A DNA stretch of 64,000 nucleotides from Sisyra terminalis (GCA_958496175.1 OY292276.1:62633080-62697079); one strand, 5' to 3'; counted from the stretch's first letter, positions 32,416 to 48,148 are shown. Made by a program: numbers and translations. Notes: generated by a model from the sequence alone, not told the origin.

Positions 32416-33214
32416 CTAGATATAGTGACGTGGGATTAGGAATGTCCGAATACTCAATAATTCCTCCATTCTACGTTAGCAAATAGAGTGTCAGGGGACA
32501 ATTATGGATATAATTGTGATTGGTAACAACAAATTATTTTGACATTAAAGATAAACTTTATGGCAACGAAACATATTTGAAGAAAACTTAAGCCATTAAC
32601 AAAGAAATTCAAAGATAGATTGATTTTTTGACACACAGAAATTTTTCAAAGTAGTCTTGAGAAGATCTTCAAAAGGCAAAATGCTGTGCTAACTAACTGC
32701 TGCAATAAATTAATTTCGTTTCCTGATTCTTATACTCAAGGTTTATAAATTATTGCACTGGTTGCCCCATTAGGCAAAAAAATGACGTCTTACGAAAAAT
32801 TTTGAAGTTTGAATCAGTCTAAAGATATATACGAATTTTTTTTTTTTTTTTACGGAATCTCTCCAATTTGGATATTATAACAGTAATAATTTCCTTCCGT
32901 ATGTTATTAGTGATAAGTCCACAAATACACGGAGGCATGATGGAAAGTCTAAGCTTTGAACTTGTGCGTCTGCAATTGCATATCTCTTCTTATTTAGAAA
33001 GAAAAACGGACACTCCTTTTCTGAAATTTTAAAAAACTATTGATTGAATGATAAAAGTAATAAAACTCTAACGGATTACCATTCACCAAATATATTTGTT
33101 ACAAAGCGAATTTAATTTAGGTAACAACTGCTTTTCTCTGCATCCATTTTGAGACTCAAAATCTGTAAAAATAAAATCATATTATTATTTGAATTTGAGT
33201 ACAATTATTTCACT

Positions 33215-34777
33215 CAAGAAGACTGTTTTAATGTTATTGTAAAATTATTGTAGGAGACATGTAAACTTTTAAAATGGTAGGTAAATAGTAAAGCTCTACC
33301 TACTTGTTGTATTTTGATTATAAAACTATTACATGAATATTCCACAATCACCACACTGCATTCATTCCAGATTTGGTTGTTTTCAGGTAAACTCCAAGTC
33401 CTATTGACCCCCGAAATTGTGGGTTTGGAGGAGAATAATGCTGCGAATCCCATGGACAATTACACCACATAATAGGATTTCTGTATCCGAAAGTCATTCC
33501 TGGATTCGTTCCAAAAGCGTGGATTCATTAAAGCCATTTTTTGTGGATGTACACCAAAACTTAACTTTTTTATGTAAAGAGGGTCTCTCTTTCACTTCCA
33601 TCTAAAATAAAAGTTTTTAATTTAATCTGGGTATTAGGTACCTTGATACTTTGATCCAAAGATTTACATACTTACCACAAAAGTTTATTGTCTTTATTTA
33701 ACTCTCATTTAACTTTTACGCAATTGTCTACAAAGAATTTGAAGTTGAGTAAAACTTGAAGTAATTTCACAAAATCTTCGTAAATTTTATTACATCTTAT
33801 TGTCGGACTATTAATTTCATCTTATGACTCCAAAAAAAAGGCGAAGACTGCAACGTGCAAAAGTAAGAGCCGAAGAGGAACTCGAATTGGGGAAAAACTT
33901 GGGATTATTGTTCTCTATCCTCACACATATCACATCTCATTTCCGCATTATTACTTTCAACCCATGTGTTCGATTAGTACTTGAGGATAGTAGTTTGTAG
34001 AAGCCAGAACCAAGTAGAGCTTCGTTGGTACTAATTCTTGTCAAATCTTCATCATCTGATCCGTGCAGTAATATGGACCTGGTAACTGAACAAAGAGTCA
34101 ATATTCCTGATTCAAGTATGGTACTACCTAGGTACTACCAAATGGTTCCAACAAATCCCGAGGGAATTAATTGAAATAACTTTTCAAATGACGTCAAACA
34201 TAAGGGGCAATACTTAATAAACCCTGAGATAGATTGCCAATAGAACACAAGACATTGTTAGAATACCTAATAATATATATTAAGTTCCTAATAACTATAC
34301 AACATGCAAAAGCAACAAGTAGCATTTGTTTGTATTCCATTGATTCCTATTTTGGAAAATTTAAATATCAATTTCGGAAATATATAATAATGCAAGCGAT
34401 TAAATAAGACAATTAACATAATTTTAGGGCAACAATTAAGAGAAAATTACTTTGTTCTTGTGCATGAAAAACTAACCTCATTGTAGGTACTGTGCAATTT
34501 TTATCTTTCGACAATTTGAAAAATTTACTTACATTTTTCCATTTCCATATTCCAATCGATGCACCAAATAATAGTTTTGCTATAAATTGAGAAATTTAAT
34601 TAATAATGCACAAATTTCCGCTACTTTATCGCTGATTTCATTGCAACTTGGTCGATCAAAACAACAGGTGGTCGGCAGTTGTTGTATGTGTATGTATACA
34701 CATAAAAGGAGAATAATAATAATAAAGTAAGTAGAAAAGATCGATGAAATGCAAGTTAAAGAGAGAAGTGAATAGTA
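33215..34777 (-). pseudogene. module A, copy 3
   Basis: FW exon 33215-33601 carries two private replacements (ATA to AAA before KVKFW; TTT to TTG in TLFERI). The A tract is only 8 long, so the plus strand becomes open from the ATG at about 33825 (MTPKKRRRLQRAKV start, 50-60 codons). SDDEDL frame 33937-34134 and microexon 34533-34579 are unchanged. Confidence 0.38.
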
Positions 34778-37646
34778 TCACGTAAACTAACATTTCCAAC
34801 ATTTTCCACCCGTCCCCATATTCCTTTCGACTCCTTAATACTTCGAAAGGTAAAAATAACGCTTTGCATTTTCCCTGTTTTTAGTTGAACATAATTTATT
34901 TTTCACCAATTAAGGGCATATCCTAAGTGGGGGGATCGTGGGGATAAATTCAAGGCATTCAAGTTAACCAAAAAAATAATGCCAATCAGGCAGTTATTGT
35001 ACTGTTCAAACGGTTCTAAACGATTCGGAATGTTCAATAAAACATGAACGACCATTGTTGTATTGAACTGCCCCCTAGCGAAATAATATGACAATACCTT
35101 TGAATTTTAAAATATGAAATTTTTGAACCCAAAACTTGGACCATAAAAATGTAACGCCTTTAATATTGGAATGACATTGAATTACAGCAATAAAGAAATT
35201 TAAAATTAAATAAGGGCAAGAGAGTTTATGGAGAGTGTAGGTAGCTCAGAATTCTCACAGAACACCCTAAACATATCTAAAACAAATATTATTTTTCTAT
35301 CCAATTTTCCTTTTTTCCCCATCAAAGTCTGACACAATAATGAAAATTGCAAACCACAACATTATAGGTCCATAAGAAGCTAAAATGAAAAAGCTTTTTC
35401 TTTAATAAATCCAAGTTAAAATAAAAAGCGTTGAATATGGCAAAGGGTGTGGGAATTGTCATTTGATTGTTTGCAAATGAAAAAGGCGAAACTAGAAAAA
35501 TAAATAAAACCGGCTCTAGAATTTAATCGTGAAAATCATAAGGAAAAAAATTGGAATATTTAATTCATATTCTAGCGATTTTCCTTTGACAAGTAATGTG
35601 ACAGCGGTGAAAAAATTTTCATATTGCAAACCTTTTCTTTGGGCACATTCAACATAACCTTTTGTCTAACTTTTTAGATGAAAGAAAAACTGGTCAATAA
35701 AATAATGATTTCCCAACTGTAGGCATTCTGAAATGACAATTTTTAGTTCGTTATAAATAAAAATTTACTTGAAAACCCAATGGAACCAAGAATTTCTTTC
35801 AGTGTTCAAATAGTTCAAACGAAAATGTATGGCAATTATTGTATGAAACTGGCCTCTGGTTAATGAACTTTACAATATTTTTGAATTTGAAAATATGAAA
35901 TTTTTGAACGCTTTGAAACCACGGAATATGTTAAAACTATAAAAATTAAATCCTATTATATTGGGACCATTTGAACTCTTAAATAGCGATCTACATATAA
36001 TAACTAATATCAATAATTTACTGATTATTTGGTTTCAATGTAAACCAGAAAAATCGACATTGTAATTGAATTGGATTAAATCTAATGTGAACAATCCATT
36101 AGCAACCTGTAGGTACTGACCTCATATTCCTATCGATAATTTATTTAAAAAAAAAAAAGCAATAAGAAAGTTTCTTTAATTCAATTCGGTTAGTGCAATA
36201 CTTTAGTTATTCAGCGTTAAGAATTTAAAAAGCTTCCAACAAATAGTTTTACATTAAATAAAAATTATTTAAAATAATAATTAAGAGAACATTTTTCACC
36301 GAATTCAATTAAGAAGAGCCAATGTAATCTCACCTTCATTTAAAAACTACTTGTCGTAGGTACTATCTTCTATCAATCCATACAACTTATTTTGAAAATA
36401 ATTACGAGAGAGTACTTATTTGAGCCTTTAATTAAAATCCCAAACAAATTCCTAATCAAGAATCAGTTGAATTAGCCGATGCAATTGCTTTAATAACTAA
36501 GGAAATTTAATTGATTTTTCCTTTTTCAAGTTGAATTTTAATTCTATTGAATTATGTATATAGTGCAGAAGTTAACAATATCGTTTGCAGTGTAAATCTA
36601 GGAAATGTTTATGAGATATTTTTTAAAGGCTTAATAAAATCTTAAAAATGTTTTGATACTTGATAATAAATTTAAATAAACCATTGTGACGTTATCCTGA
36701 ATATTAAAATGAATTCTTTTAAGAAAAAGATGCAATGATGTTGCCTTAATAGTTTGATGAATACTTAAATTTCTATCAGTGGCTTAAATATTAAAGTATT
36801 TTTAGATATTTATCTATATGCAGCAAGTGCACAGAATGTAGTATAACATAAACAATTTGTTAAATTTGTGTGCTTATGAAAATTAAATATTTTAGCAATT
36901 AAAAAAAATGATGTCTACAATAATTTTCTTTGTTACTTATGAAATTTACAAAATCAATTTTAAAATCAACTATACCTACAAACTTTTCACACTTCATCAC
37001 AATAACGACACAATAGTTTAATTATAAATCAAGTGACGGGTACAATTAATTTGTACAAACCAGTAGAAGAAATTTAAATTTCTGCCGTTGAAATCGTCGT
37101 CGATCGGCGCCACTCCAAGCCCTATATAAATGGGGAGAAAATATACATCTTTTATTTTACATTTACACTTAGTGTAGCATATATCTATGGATATTATATC
37201 AATATTTATGCATCAATATCATTCTTCTATTATTAGCTGCGCTTGCAATATATATATATGGGAATAGTTGATCTTCATAATCTCGATGACAATTGATTTG
37301 TTTTCGTTGAATAAATTAAAATCATCTAAAAAAAAAAAAAAAAACTTAAATTAATTTCACCACTTACTTAACAAATATTAATTAATCCTATTTGAAGTAA
37401 TGTATGATATTGTTATGCTAAATCACCTAAACGATGATAACACAGTAGGTGGTCTTACAACTGTTGTAAATCCAATTGGAATGAATTTACAACGATACAC
37501 CACGAGAGGTATACGGGGTGATTACGTATGAGTATTTAAAGATAAATATTCCGAATACAAAATGAATATTGTCTAGGTAAGCTATACTTATGCAATCGTT
37601 GATATTAACCAGAACCAATATAACATAGTGAATAATATCAACTTAC

Positions 37647-38102
37647 TTGAATTATAAATGATTATCTAATCTCTGGATGCATTTCTCCTGCACAGCGTCA
37701 TAGAAAGATTTTTACAATCCAAAGGTACGTTTTCCAACTGATTTCTCATAAACGCGCCATAAGTACCTACTTTGTGGATGTACGCCAAAATGTTTCTTTT
37801 ATATTATAGATGAACTTTTTTTTCTTGTTCAACCTAAAAAAATAGTTTTAAATTTCCATTCTATTACATAGTATCATGTACCAGAAAACTTATTACCTCA
37901 AAAGCCTTTTGTCGTCAACTCTCTGCTTACTTTAAGCGTAATTATGGTTGTCTACGAGAAACTTAAATTGGAGAAAAACTTGAGTGATAGTTTTGCACAT
38001 CCACATCCACATTATTACTTTCATTCCATGGGGGGAGCAAGATAGTAAAGTTGGGAACAGAAGCGTACGAAAAAAAGGAACAAATGGGAAGAGTGAAGAC
38101 AT
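37647..38102 (-). pseudogene. module B, copy 3
   Basis: FW exon 37647-37833 and MSSLFPF frame 37932-38102, as in copy 1. Confidence 0.35.
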
Positions 38103-38554
38103 CTTGAGATGTAAACTTCTGTTAATTCTTCTTCGCCATAATGAGTTCAGTTATCTGTATATTATTCTAATCCCCGTAGATGAACGAATAGTAAATTAAC
38201 ACTCTGACTTCCAATAAGCCTTAGGAGTCGACGTAGGTACTTCCAAATATCTCTAAGAAATTATAAGAAATGACAATTTTTAATTTTACCGAAATTTATT
38301 AAAACTTATCGTTTACCTGTTTATACAATATTAACAATGCTGCTTTACATTGACCAAAAACGTAGCAAGAAAAAATCCACGGGAAATTAAAAAATATGCA
38401 AACATATTAAACTGGGTACCTAGTTCCTATAAAGTCAGAGCATTGTCAGATATTGTGAGTTGAAACTTATTTACATTTATTATCATACCTATTAGTTTAT
38501 GTCATTGCCATCAAGTTCATCATTAATTTGAGAACACTGAAACTGCGTACTTAC

Positions 38555-40103
38555 ACCAAACTGTCTAAGAAGTTGGCTTTTTCTTTTCGGATACCACCAG
38601 GTTGATTTCCCCCTCTCTTTGCATTTATTCTCCGTATTACTCCGTACGTTTTAATTAGCTTCACAAAATAATCAAATAGTTGGTAAGACGTTTTCTAAAT
38701 GACTCCACAAATCTGCACAGAAAAAGTACTTAATTTAGAATTATTATTAAATTTTGTTATAAAATATTAATCGAAGATCCCAATGACATATTTTACGGTT
38801 CAACGATAACTGCTTCCTTCAATTCCTAGATACATTGAATCTGCACAGAAAAAAGAATCATTAATTTATATATTTAAAACTTAAACTAAATTTTCTAAAG
38901 CTAAGCTTATAAAACTAATGATCTATCTACGTATATGTTATATATATAAGTTATTAACGAAAAAGATCTCACATAATATAATATAAACCCCAAATATAAA
39001 AATAATTTCATGTAGGTATTAGTATAAAATAATTTCAAGATAGAGAATACGTTTTTAGAGTACTAGATAAGAGAAATAGGCTTTTAAGAGTAGGTAGGGC
39101 AGAGGTTTTGAATCTATAAAGTGAACATTTCGTGTTCGTATTATCGTTTTATAAATTTAATGATTGCAAAGGACTGAACGACGTGGGTCGCAGTTTTGAA
39201 TCGACTATTTATCAATTGTAAGTTCAGCTATTGCACAAATGCATATATCTAAGCCAATATATAATATTAAATTTAGTAGGTATAATGTTACAAGTTGTTA
39301 ATGTTATAAAACAACTTATAAAAATTGAAACCCAAACAAGAGGTATTAAATGTTTCTATCTAAATAATACCTAAGCCTAGTTTCAATTGATTTAAAGTAG
39401 TATTAGTTTCCCGTGAAATATTGGGGTCAAAAGAATAATAGAGATAAAGTATAACTAAGCTATAGATAGGATTTGATAACGATGACTGGTATTAGGTAAT
39501 AATAAGAAGCTTGATGGCTTGAATGGCTGAAGAAGAAGGAATTTCAATAGTTTCGTCATGTCTTGAATTGCTCATCTAATCAATTCTTCCGACTGCAATC
39601 ATTCCAAGAGAATATCTGCAAAGAAAATAAAATTTAATTAAAGCAAAAAAATAAGGTTTTTAAATTCTTCATTTCTTGAGGGCCAACGTGCTAACACATC
39701 TCTTTGAATTCTTTCACATTGACAATCCATCGAATCTGCACAGACAAAACAACATTTAATCTCTTCAAATCAGTTGAATATAAAAACTTAAAATTAATAA
39801 AAAACTACGTAAAGACAATAACAATAAAGCTAAGATAATATTATAACTGAACTATTTTGGATAGGTAGGCGGCGCTAAGCTAACAATATAAGAATTCCCA
39901 TTGTTCTATTATTTTTTTTTAAAACATTCAAGGGGGAGAGGGTGGTTGTTTTGAATTAATTTTCATAACTTGGCGATTGGTATAGAGGTCGGCTCCATTA
40001 TCAATTGTTCCGCAAAAATCTGTAACAGAAAAAAATAATCAAAAACTAAAGACAATTTGGTTTCGTTTCTTCATTTCTTCAGATTTTCCCGTGACCATTG
40101 CAT
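38555..40103 (-). other. CTGTGCAG acceptor cluster, copy 3
   Basis: Same six acceptor-like sites; GGTA insertion near 39280 as in copy 2. Confidence 0.33.
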
Positions 40104-41941
40104 CTGCACAGAAAAAAAAAACACAATTAAAAAATGGAATTTGAATTTTTAAAATAAAATCAAAATATAAAAATAAACATTCAGAAATAAAACATTTGAT
40201 AAAAATACATATATCCAATAGAAATACAAGTAAATCTAAGAATTGTTTCCCCAAAAAAATAATACAATAAAAATTGAAATAACTAGAAGAGAACATAAGA
40301 TTGGTCTCATGTCACAGGTAGGTGTTTCAATCGAATAAAAAAAATATGATAACGTATTGATATCTCTGATATAGGCTGTCAGGGTAAGGGATGTTAGATA
40401 TTATTTAGACTAAATAGGGTCTTAATTATCTAAATCCACAGCATGGGCTGTAGATTTGATTTAATTTTTACAAATTGTATGATTAGTGTATATTTGGTTT
40501 CAAATATTCAATCGTTTCACAATTCTACAACGACAAATGTATTTAGAACTTAATAGTGTAGAGTAGCAGTAATATATAATATAATCCTTCGATGGAATAA
40601 TAAAGTCAGCAATCAATCGGTAGCATCTTAATGTATTGATAGTAAATTTCACTCCATGGCTCTCAGCGATAGTTCAGTTCAAAATTCATGTCAATTGAGG
40701 AACTCTTAATTATTTGAGATTGATTCCATTCATCATTATGATCATTAATATTGCTATTTCCAAAGATCTTATTGATTATTACATATTATGTGTTCCATAC
40801 ATATCCACTCTCCATCCTCATTGAACAGAAATGCACCAAATCTGAAAGAAACTGGTTTTATAATGTTACCAAATCGAAATTTAGATTTGAAGGAAATATT
40901 GGTATTCCAGAGATATGATTACACAATCATCTTCTTTAAAAGTTTAGTACAAATATCTGAAAATTCCTATGAAAGTCGTAACTGTTGAAAAATTGCCAAA
41001 ATAAACACATCTCTTACTATCATATTTGAATACCCTATTGTTATTCCATGTTAAATTTATTGACTCTAAAAACTGATTGTTGTAACGTTCCCATTAATTC
41101 CAATCTATTGTTGTGTTCTTTAAAACTTGCTAACTGCCCTATACTCTAATACAAAGTAATCAGATAATTTGAAAACAGGAAAAATAATAGTCCAAATAGA
41201 ACATGCATATCTAACCTGTGCAATTCGTCAACCCATTTTCTGCTATAATTTGTCGATAAAAGTTGAATATAACAATGTCCAGTATTCCACAAATACACAA
41301 ACTATATTTAAACATAATAGTTGGTAATTTTTATAATAAAAAACTTACTATGTACCACTAAAATAAATACATGAAGTTACTTAAGTAAAAACGAGTCAAA
41401 ATCACCAATATGTCTGCTGTTGAAAACAATTCTTTTTTTGTTTTCAAACAACAATTGTTACATATATGATTTAATTATTTTTTTCAAATACGAATTAACA
41501 AAAAACTTGGCGAAAATCAAATGTTCAATTAATAAAATGAATTTTAAAACACAATTTTTCTATTTCTATAAGAAAAATTTAAAGAAAAACGAGTTTTTCA
41601 GTAAAAAAATTGTTTGTTGAAAAAAGTCGGTAATGTAGTTACCAGAATTTCATAAGAAGCTGATTCAAATATTCCTATTGTGATATATTCCTATTGACTT
41701 GGGTTACATAATTTGATTGAAACTATAACTATTATTAAATCTATATGGATACTGTAAGTTTTATAGTAACTGTAAATAAATTTAAAATTAATTTTCCCCT
41801 AGCCTATAATAGAACGCGTATGCCTATCGTATAACTTTCACGAAATACTATCGTCTTCCTATATACAATATCCATGATTAATGATGTTTTACTTATGTGA
41901 AAAAAACGATAAACTATGGTTGAGTTGAGTTTGAATAATAC

Positions 41942-42056
41942 CTATGCTTTGCAAATGTACTGCTTTAGAGCAGTTTTTGGTGTCGAATGCATATCTTTCA
42001 CACCAGTCCAAAAATCTTCAAATGAAATCTCCATTCGCGGAAAGAATCAAGGAACA
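41942..42056 (-). pseudogene. SFEDFW exon candidate, copy 3
   Basis: Same acceptor, frame and TAG as 10460-10574. Confidence 0.3.
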
Positions 42057-42449
42057 CTAAAAGAAAAAAATAACATTTGAGATTGATTGCATGAATTCAA
42101 TCTTATAAGCCTTATGAAGAAACGATCAACTAATAATGTTTATAGATAAAATAATAAAAATATATTATAACAAGAAGCTAGAATTTATAGCAGAAAAGAG
42201 GACAGTTGAAATTGTAATAAAATATTTAGTCATAAAAATTTTAAACTTTTAATCATATTATGCCGCATTAATCTTTTTTCCGTCTAGCATATATTAGGTA
42301 CATTTTACCGAACTGTTCAGATAAATACAGATGAACTAATAATTTTTCACGATTAATTCTTTGTAACATAAACTACATACAATAATAAAATTATCCATAT
42401 CAACCAGTAGGTACCTACTAATGTAAATTAGTAAATAATTTCAACTTAC

Positions 42450-43849
42450 ATACTTGAATATTGTCTCCTTATTGTTAATGAAATGACTTTCTAAGTACTA
42501 CTGAATGCACTTTTTCTGATTTTTCCTGTAGATACTACTGCGGTGTTGCATGTAACTGGTTACTTAAACGGTGTCCAACGTTATTCTGACATTCATTAGA
42601 ATTCATTACTTCGGTCTATACCTTCGACCAATAGTTGAGTTCTAATTTTCTGAATCCATGTACCTATCCTGTATTCCAAGATTCGTTCGAAAAGCGTTTT
42701 CACTACAGGCCATTTTTTTGTGGATGTACACCAAAACTTAGCATTTATACGTAAAGAGTTTTTGTCTTTCATTTCCAACTAACTAAAACAAATATTTTTT
42801 TAATATTGTAATCTACTGTTACTATGTTCCAAAGGTTTTCATACTTACTTACCACAAACAAAAGCTGATTGCCTTTAGACATCTATCATTTAACTTTGAT
42901 GCAGTTGCCTCCAGGGGACTTGAAGTGAAGTAAAACTTGAAGTAATCTCACAAAATCTTGGTCAATTTTTTACATCTTACTGTCGTAGGTAGTAGTAGTA
43001 TCATTAATTTCATCTTAGGACTCCAAAAAAAAGGCGAGGACAGCAACGTGCAAAAGCAAGAACCGAAGAAGGTTGGTCGTATGAAAGCTGGTCCAGTTTT
43101 AATCGTAACGAATTCGGTTTGTTGTCCAATAGATACAGCAGTTTCTTGATGGCATCGCATGCATGGCCGTTTCCAAGGAACTCGAATTGGGGAAAAACTT
43201 GGGAACATTGTTCACTATCCTCCTGCATTTCCGCATTATTACTTTCGACCCATGTCTTGGATTAGTACTTGAGGATAGTAGTTTGTAGAACTTCGTTGGT
43301 ACCAAATCTTCATCATCTGATCCGTGCAGTAATATGAACCTGGTAACTAAACAAAGAGTCAATATTCCTGATTCCAGTACGGTACCTACCTACTACCAAA
43401 TGGTTCCATTATTGAAATTATTGGAATTATTTAAAATAACTTTTCAATGTTGACGTCAAACATAAGGGGCAATATTTCATAAACCCTAAGATTAAGTCAA
43501 TAAAACATACATTGATATTGTTCGAATATCTAATATATTAAGTGTAATAACTATACCACATGCAAAACCAATAAGTAGCACTTATTTGTGTTCCATTGTT
43601 ACCTACTTTGGGAAATTTCAATACCAATTTCGGAAATATAATAATGCAATCGATTAAATCTAATCAAACAATGACAATTAACAACAAAATTTTAAGGGAA
43701 CAATTAAGAGAAAATTACTTTTTACTTATGCATGAAAAACCAACCTCAATACAGTACAGTGCAATTTTTATCGATCGACAATTTGAAAAATTTACGTACA
43801 GTTTTCCATTTTCATATTCTAATGGATGCACCAAACACTCAACTATCAT
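42450..43849 (-). pseudogene. module C, copy 3
   Basis: FW exon 42450-42778, leucine-rich frame 43010-43228, SDDEDL frame 43099-43362 and LVHPLEY frame 43715-43849, matching copy 1 inside the frames. Confidence 0.38.
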
Positions 43850-45114
43850 TATGCATATTAATTTCTTTATAAATTGGGAAATTTAATTAATAATGCACAA
43901 AATTCATTGCAACTTGGTCGACCAAAACAACAGGTGATTTATAGTTGTTTATGTTCATTATAAGTACGCATGTCAAACTCAAAAGTGTGGTTATTTTCAA
44001 ATTTTCATTTTTGCTAAAGGAAGTGATTTGAGTTTAATAATTAAAGAATAACGTTATTTTATTACAACGAACGTTGGTTTAATTTAATATTTCTTATTAT
44101 TTTATGGAACGAATTACACTTAGTAATGTATAGAATAGAGTTACTGGATAGATATAAAGTAATAAAGTCAACTTTTATTTTCTAACGTGTGTAGATGATA
44201 TCGTACGTATGTATGCGTATTAATAGTAAAATAAGTAGATGAGATCGATGAGATGCAAGTATGAGAGAGAAATGAATAGTATCATAAACCTTTCCAACAT
44301 TTACCTCCCAACATTCCCCTTATTCCCGACGACTCCTTGAATAATTCTAACGGTAAAAATAAAAGATTATCATTGCACAACGAATTGTCAGTTTTCTCTT
44401 ACAAAAATAATATTATTTACAATCCCATGTAAGTATTAGTTTATTTTACAATTATTGCAATTTTCAAAATAGTTATTGATCGTAGAAATAGTTGCAATTG
44501 CTGCATTCATTTGGTGAATCGTATTTGAACATTGGAGATTCCTTCCCATGTGTTGTTTCTAAGCCAAAAAGTTTTTAGGTTCAATTAAAGGCGATTTCCG
44601 ATCTATTAGGTTGATTTAGAAGAAATGAGAAGTAAGTTTTGTAGGTATGTAGTTGGTTTACTAGCTTATAAGTTTTTTTTAATGAACCACTACTAATTAA
44701 TCATAGGAATGTAGGTATATTTAGTTGTTGTTGTTGTTGTTTTAAGATTCACTTGAAACATGGACATGAAAAAGAGTAAATGAATTGGAAGATTGGAAAT
44801 ATATGGTACCTATCCACCTAGATACCAGCTCATGGACTGCGTAAAGTTGAGGGAATATATGAATTTTAGATAATATTCGATGCATTAAAACCAAATATGT
44901 AATTAGAATTTTGATTAAACATCAACTTGTCGAGTAATTAGCGTTTTTAGGCCACTTTCATAAGCCTACATACGGCTTTCATTGTTTGAATTTTGAGAAC
45001 TTTTGCGAACCGATATTACCGCTGCCTGACAACAAAACGCTGAACTATTTTGGAAGCCACGCCCACTTGTATGTAGAACTGGTTTGTGTCTTGGATAAGT
45101 GCTAGATACAAACC

Positions 45115-47061
45115 AAAGTGGGCGTGGCTTTCAAAATAGTTCAGCGTTTTGTCGTCAGGTTTGAAGAAGGGGGTCTGTCATTATCGTCATTTAAGGTCAA
45201 ACATTTCAGACATTTAAGGATGATTTTCTTTATGCCATGTAATGATTGGGATATCAAATGAAAGCTAATTAATTACTCTATTGATTTATATAAAAAAACA
45301 GCCAATATGTCTAAACGATGACATTGAAATTTGATTTTCCGTCAGCGACTACTTCCCTTTCTGACATTTAAGGGTGGTTTGCCCCCCTTAATATATTGAA
45401 CCCGATTATGATTGGGATATCTATTGAAAGATAATGAATTACTCTATCGATTGACATCAAAAAAATTACCAATATCTCCAAGCAAGTACTTAGAAAACTG
45501 ATTTTCCTAAATCGACTTTCAACCTTTATAAAATGTTACTTAAATCATGTGATTTCGCGTCAAAAGTAATTAAAAACATTACACTTATATAAAATTGATG
45601 GTTTACAGCTAAATTTGACACTTAAATGTTGATTAAAGGTCTACTTTTCGAGAAATAAGCGTCTAAAGGGGGTCTGTCATTATCTTCATTTAGGGCCAAA
45701 AATATCTTTATTTCTTCTCTCCTATCGCTATCAATCGATCGATTATTAGTAAATGATACAAAATATAACATTTCTTCCACTCGAACATCATTTAAAATTG
45801 TATTTTCAACCAATTTGATTTGCATGTTTAGCGGATGTCAAAGTTGTTTATGTTTCGCTCTATAGGCAACCCGGTGAGCATCAAAAAACAAAATTCGACG
45901 ATTTGCCCTTTTTGAACATGCCAATATTCAGTACTCTAACTCAAATTTCGGACATTTCAGGATGATTTTCTGTATGCCATGTAATGATTGGGATATCAAA
46001 TGAAAGCTAATTGATTACTCTATTGATTTATCAAAAAAAACAACCAATATATCCATACATTTACTTTAAAAATTGATTTTCCCTAGGCGACTACTACCCT
46101 TTCAGACATTAAAAGGTGCTTTGCCCCTCTTTTTTCATTGAATTCGATTATGACTGGCATATCAATGGAAAGCTAATGAGTTACTCTATCGAATAATATC
46201 AAAAAATTACCAATATCTCCAAACAATTACTTTGAAAATGGATTTTTCCTTATCGACTCTTTAGGCCCATTTAAATGCTAATTTCTCGAAAAGTAGACCT
46301 TTAATCAACATTTAAGTGTCAAATTTAGCTGTAAACCATCGATTTTATATAAGTGTAATGTTTTTAATTACTTTTTACGCGAAATCACATGATTTAAGTA
46401 ACATTTTATAAAGGTTGAAAGTCGATTTAGGAAAATCAGTTTTCTAAGTAATTGCTTGGAGATATTGGTAATTTTTTGATGTCAATCGATAGAGTAATTC
46501 ATTATCTTTCAATAGATATCCCAATCATAATCGAATTCAATATATTAAGGGGGGCAAACCACCCTTAAATGTTAGAAAGGGATGTAGTTGCTGACGGAAA
46601 AGCAAATTTCAATGTCATCGTTTAGACATATTGGTTGTTTTTTTTGATAAATCAATAGAGTAATCAATTAGCTTTCATTTGGTATCCCAATCATTACATG
46701 ACATAAAGAAAATCATCCTTAAATGTCTGAAATTTGAGTTAGAGTACTGAATATTGGCATGTTCAAAAAGGGCAAATCGTCGAATTTTGTTTTTTTGATG
46801 CTCACCGGGTTGCCTATAGAGCGAAACATAAACAACTTTGACATCCGCTAAACATGCAAATCAAATTGGTTGAAAATACAATTTTAAATGATGTTCGAGT
46901 GGAAAAAATGTTATATTTTGTATCATTTACTAATAATCGATCGGTTTATAACGATAGAAGGGAAGAAATAAAGATATTTTTGATCCTAAATGAAGATAAT
47001 GACATACCCCTTCAAACCTGACAACAAAACGCTGAACTATTTTGAAAGCCACGCCCACTTT
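45115..47061. mobile_element. foldback-like element, copy 3
   Basis: Same structure, one base shorter (A run near 45885). It shares GAACATGCC, CTACTACCC and GTTAGAAAGG variants with copy 4, against GAACAAGCC, CTACATCCC and GTTAAAAAGG in copies 1 and 2. Confidence 0.7.
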
Positions 47062-47722
47062 GCCACTATGTAGAACCGGATAGAAATGGATCTTGGATAA
47101 TTGTAATTAGTGGACATTAAATTAATGAAAATACCATTTAAAACGATCGATTCATGCTTAAATTGTGTTAACTTGCATCGATAAGCTTCACTTTATCGAT
47201 TTAAATCGATATTACAATCGTAAAGTAATGCTCCGAGTGAAATGGAGTTCCTTAACCTCTTATTTTAGCATACAAACAAAACGCTAATTTCTCGAAAAGT
47301 GAACGTTTAATTGAAATTCTAAGTTCATTTTCGGTTTTAATGCATCGGATATTATCTAAAAATCATACATTTACTTAATTTACATTGGCAAGTATTGATT
47401 TTTATCTGCGGGTGTTTGCTCGTATGTATATCAACATGGGCAGTTTTAAAAATTGTTGTTTGTAACTTTGAACTAAACAAATAAATAGACAAATATAACA
47501 AAATATGAATAATTTATTTAAATAATTCAACAAGTTGTATGGATCCAGTAGTAGATATCGGTAGATCTCCCGTTCTCAATAAAGTTCATTAGATGGGCTT
47601 ATTGGTAGTCATTTTTCCGGTGGTTGTTGTTGTTCTTGTTGGTTTTGGCACTAGTGTTGCTTGCTTCTTCATTCAATATAAATATCTAGTAGATATAAAT
47701 ATTTCTTGCTTTGCTCCTCCTT

Positions 47723-47893
47723 ATTTCTTTATTGCCTTTATTTGATTCTTGAGCCAGACACCTTGCTTATTATATATAGCTATTCGGAGAATAAATTCTT
47801 GATGACTTTGCTTATGATGATTCTGCAACGTTCGCTTAACTATTATTTACTTCCACTTTTGCGGAAAGGGGCGCTTCAAATCCAATAAATCAC
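47723..47893 (-). other. putative 3' terminal exon, copy 4
   Basis: As 500-670. Confidence 0.35.
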
Positions 47894-47995
47894 CTGAAAA
47901 ATAAAATTACATGAATAAGAAAAGAACATTCTCTTCTTCGTAATCTTTAACATGGTTTCCAATAGATAGATATATTGATGGAGATAAATTGGAGA

Positions 47996-48148
47996 TCAGA
48001 ATCTGCTGGACGGTCCTTTTTCAGCGATTAGGTATTTGCCGTGCTGCGGACGCGAACTCTTGTCCACGAGCTGTTCCAGCAGGTCGATGATTGCCTACGT
48101 TTCCTTTTCCCCTCTGGCCCCTGTGCTGTTTTTCCTTCTGTTCCTGTG
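47996..48148 (-). pseudogene. GC-rich coding relic, copy 4
   Basis: As 773-925, in-frame TAG retained. Confidence 0.35.

Larger units (their letters stand above)
31491..47223. repeat. 15.7-kb tandem repeat unit, copy 3
   Basis: Third complete copy, 15733 bases. It is shorter mainly because the poly(A) at about 33832 is 8 A rather than 19. Private changes include GTTGATGTT instead of GTTGTTGTT near 31897, two substitutions in the module A FW exon, and a 1-base deletion in the A run near 45885. Confidence 0.98.
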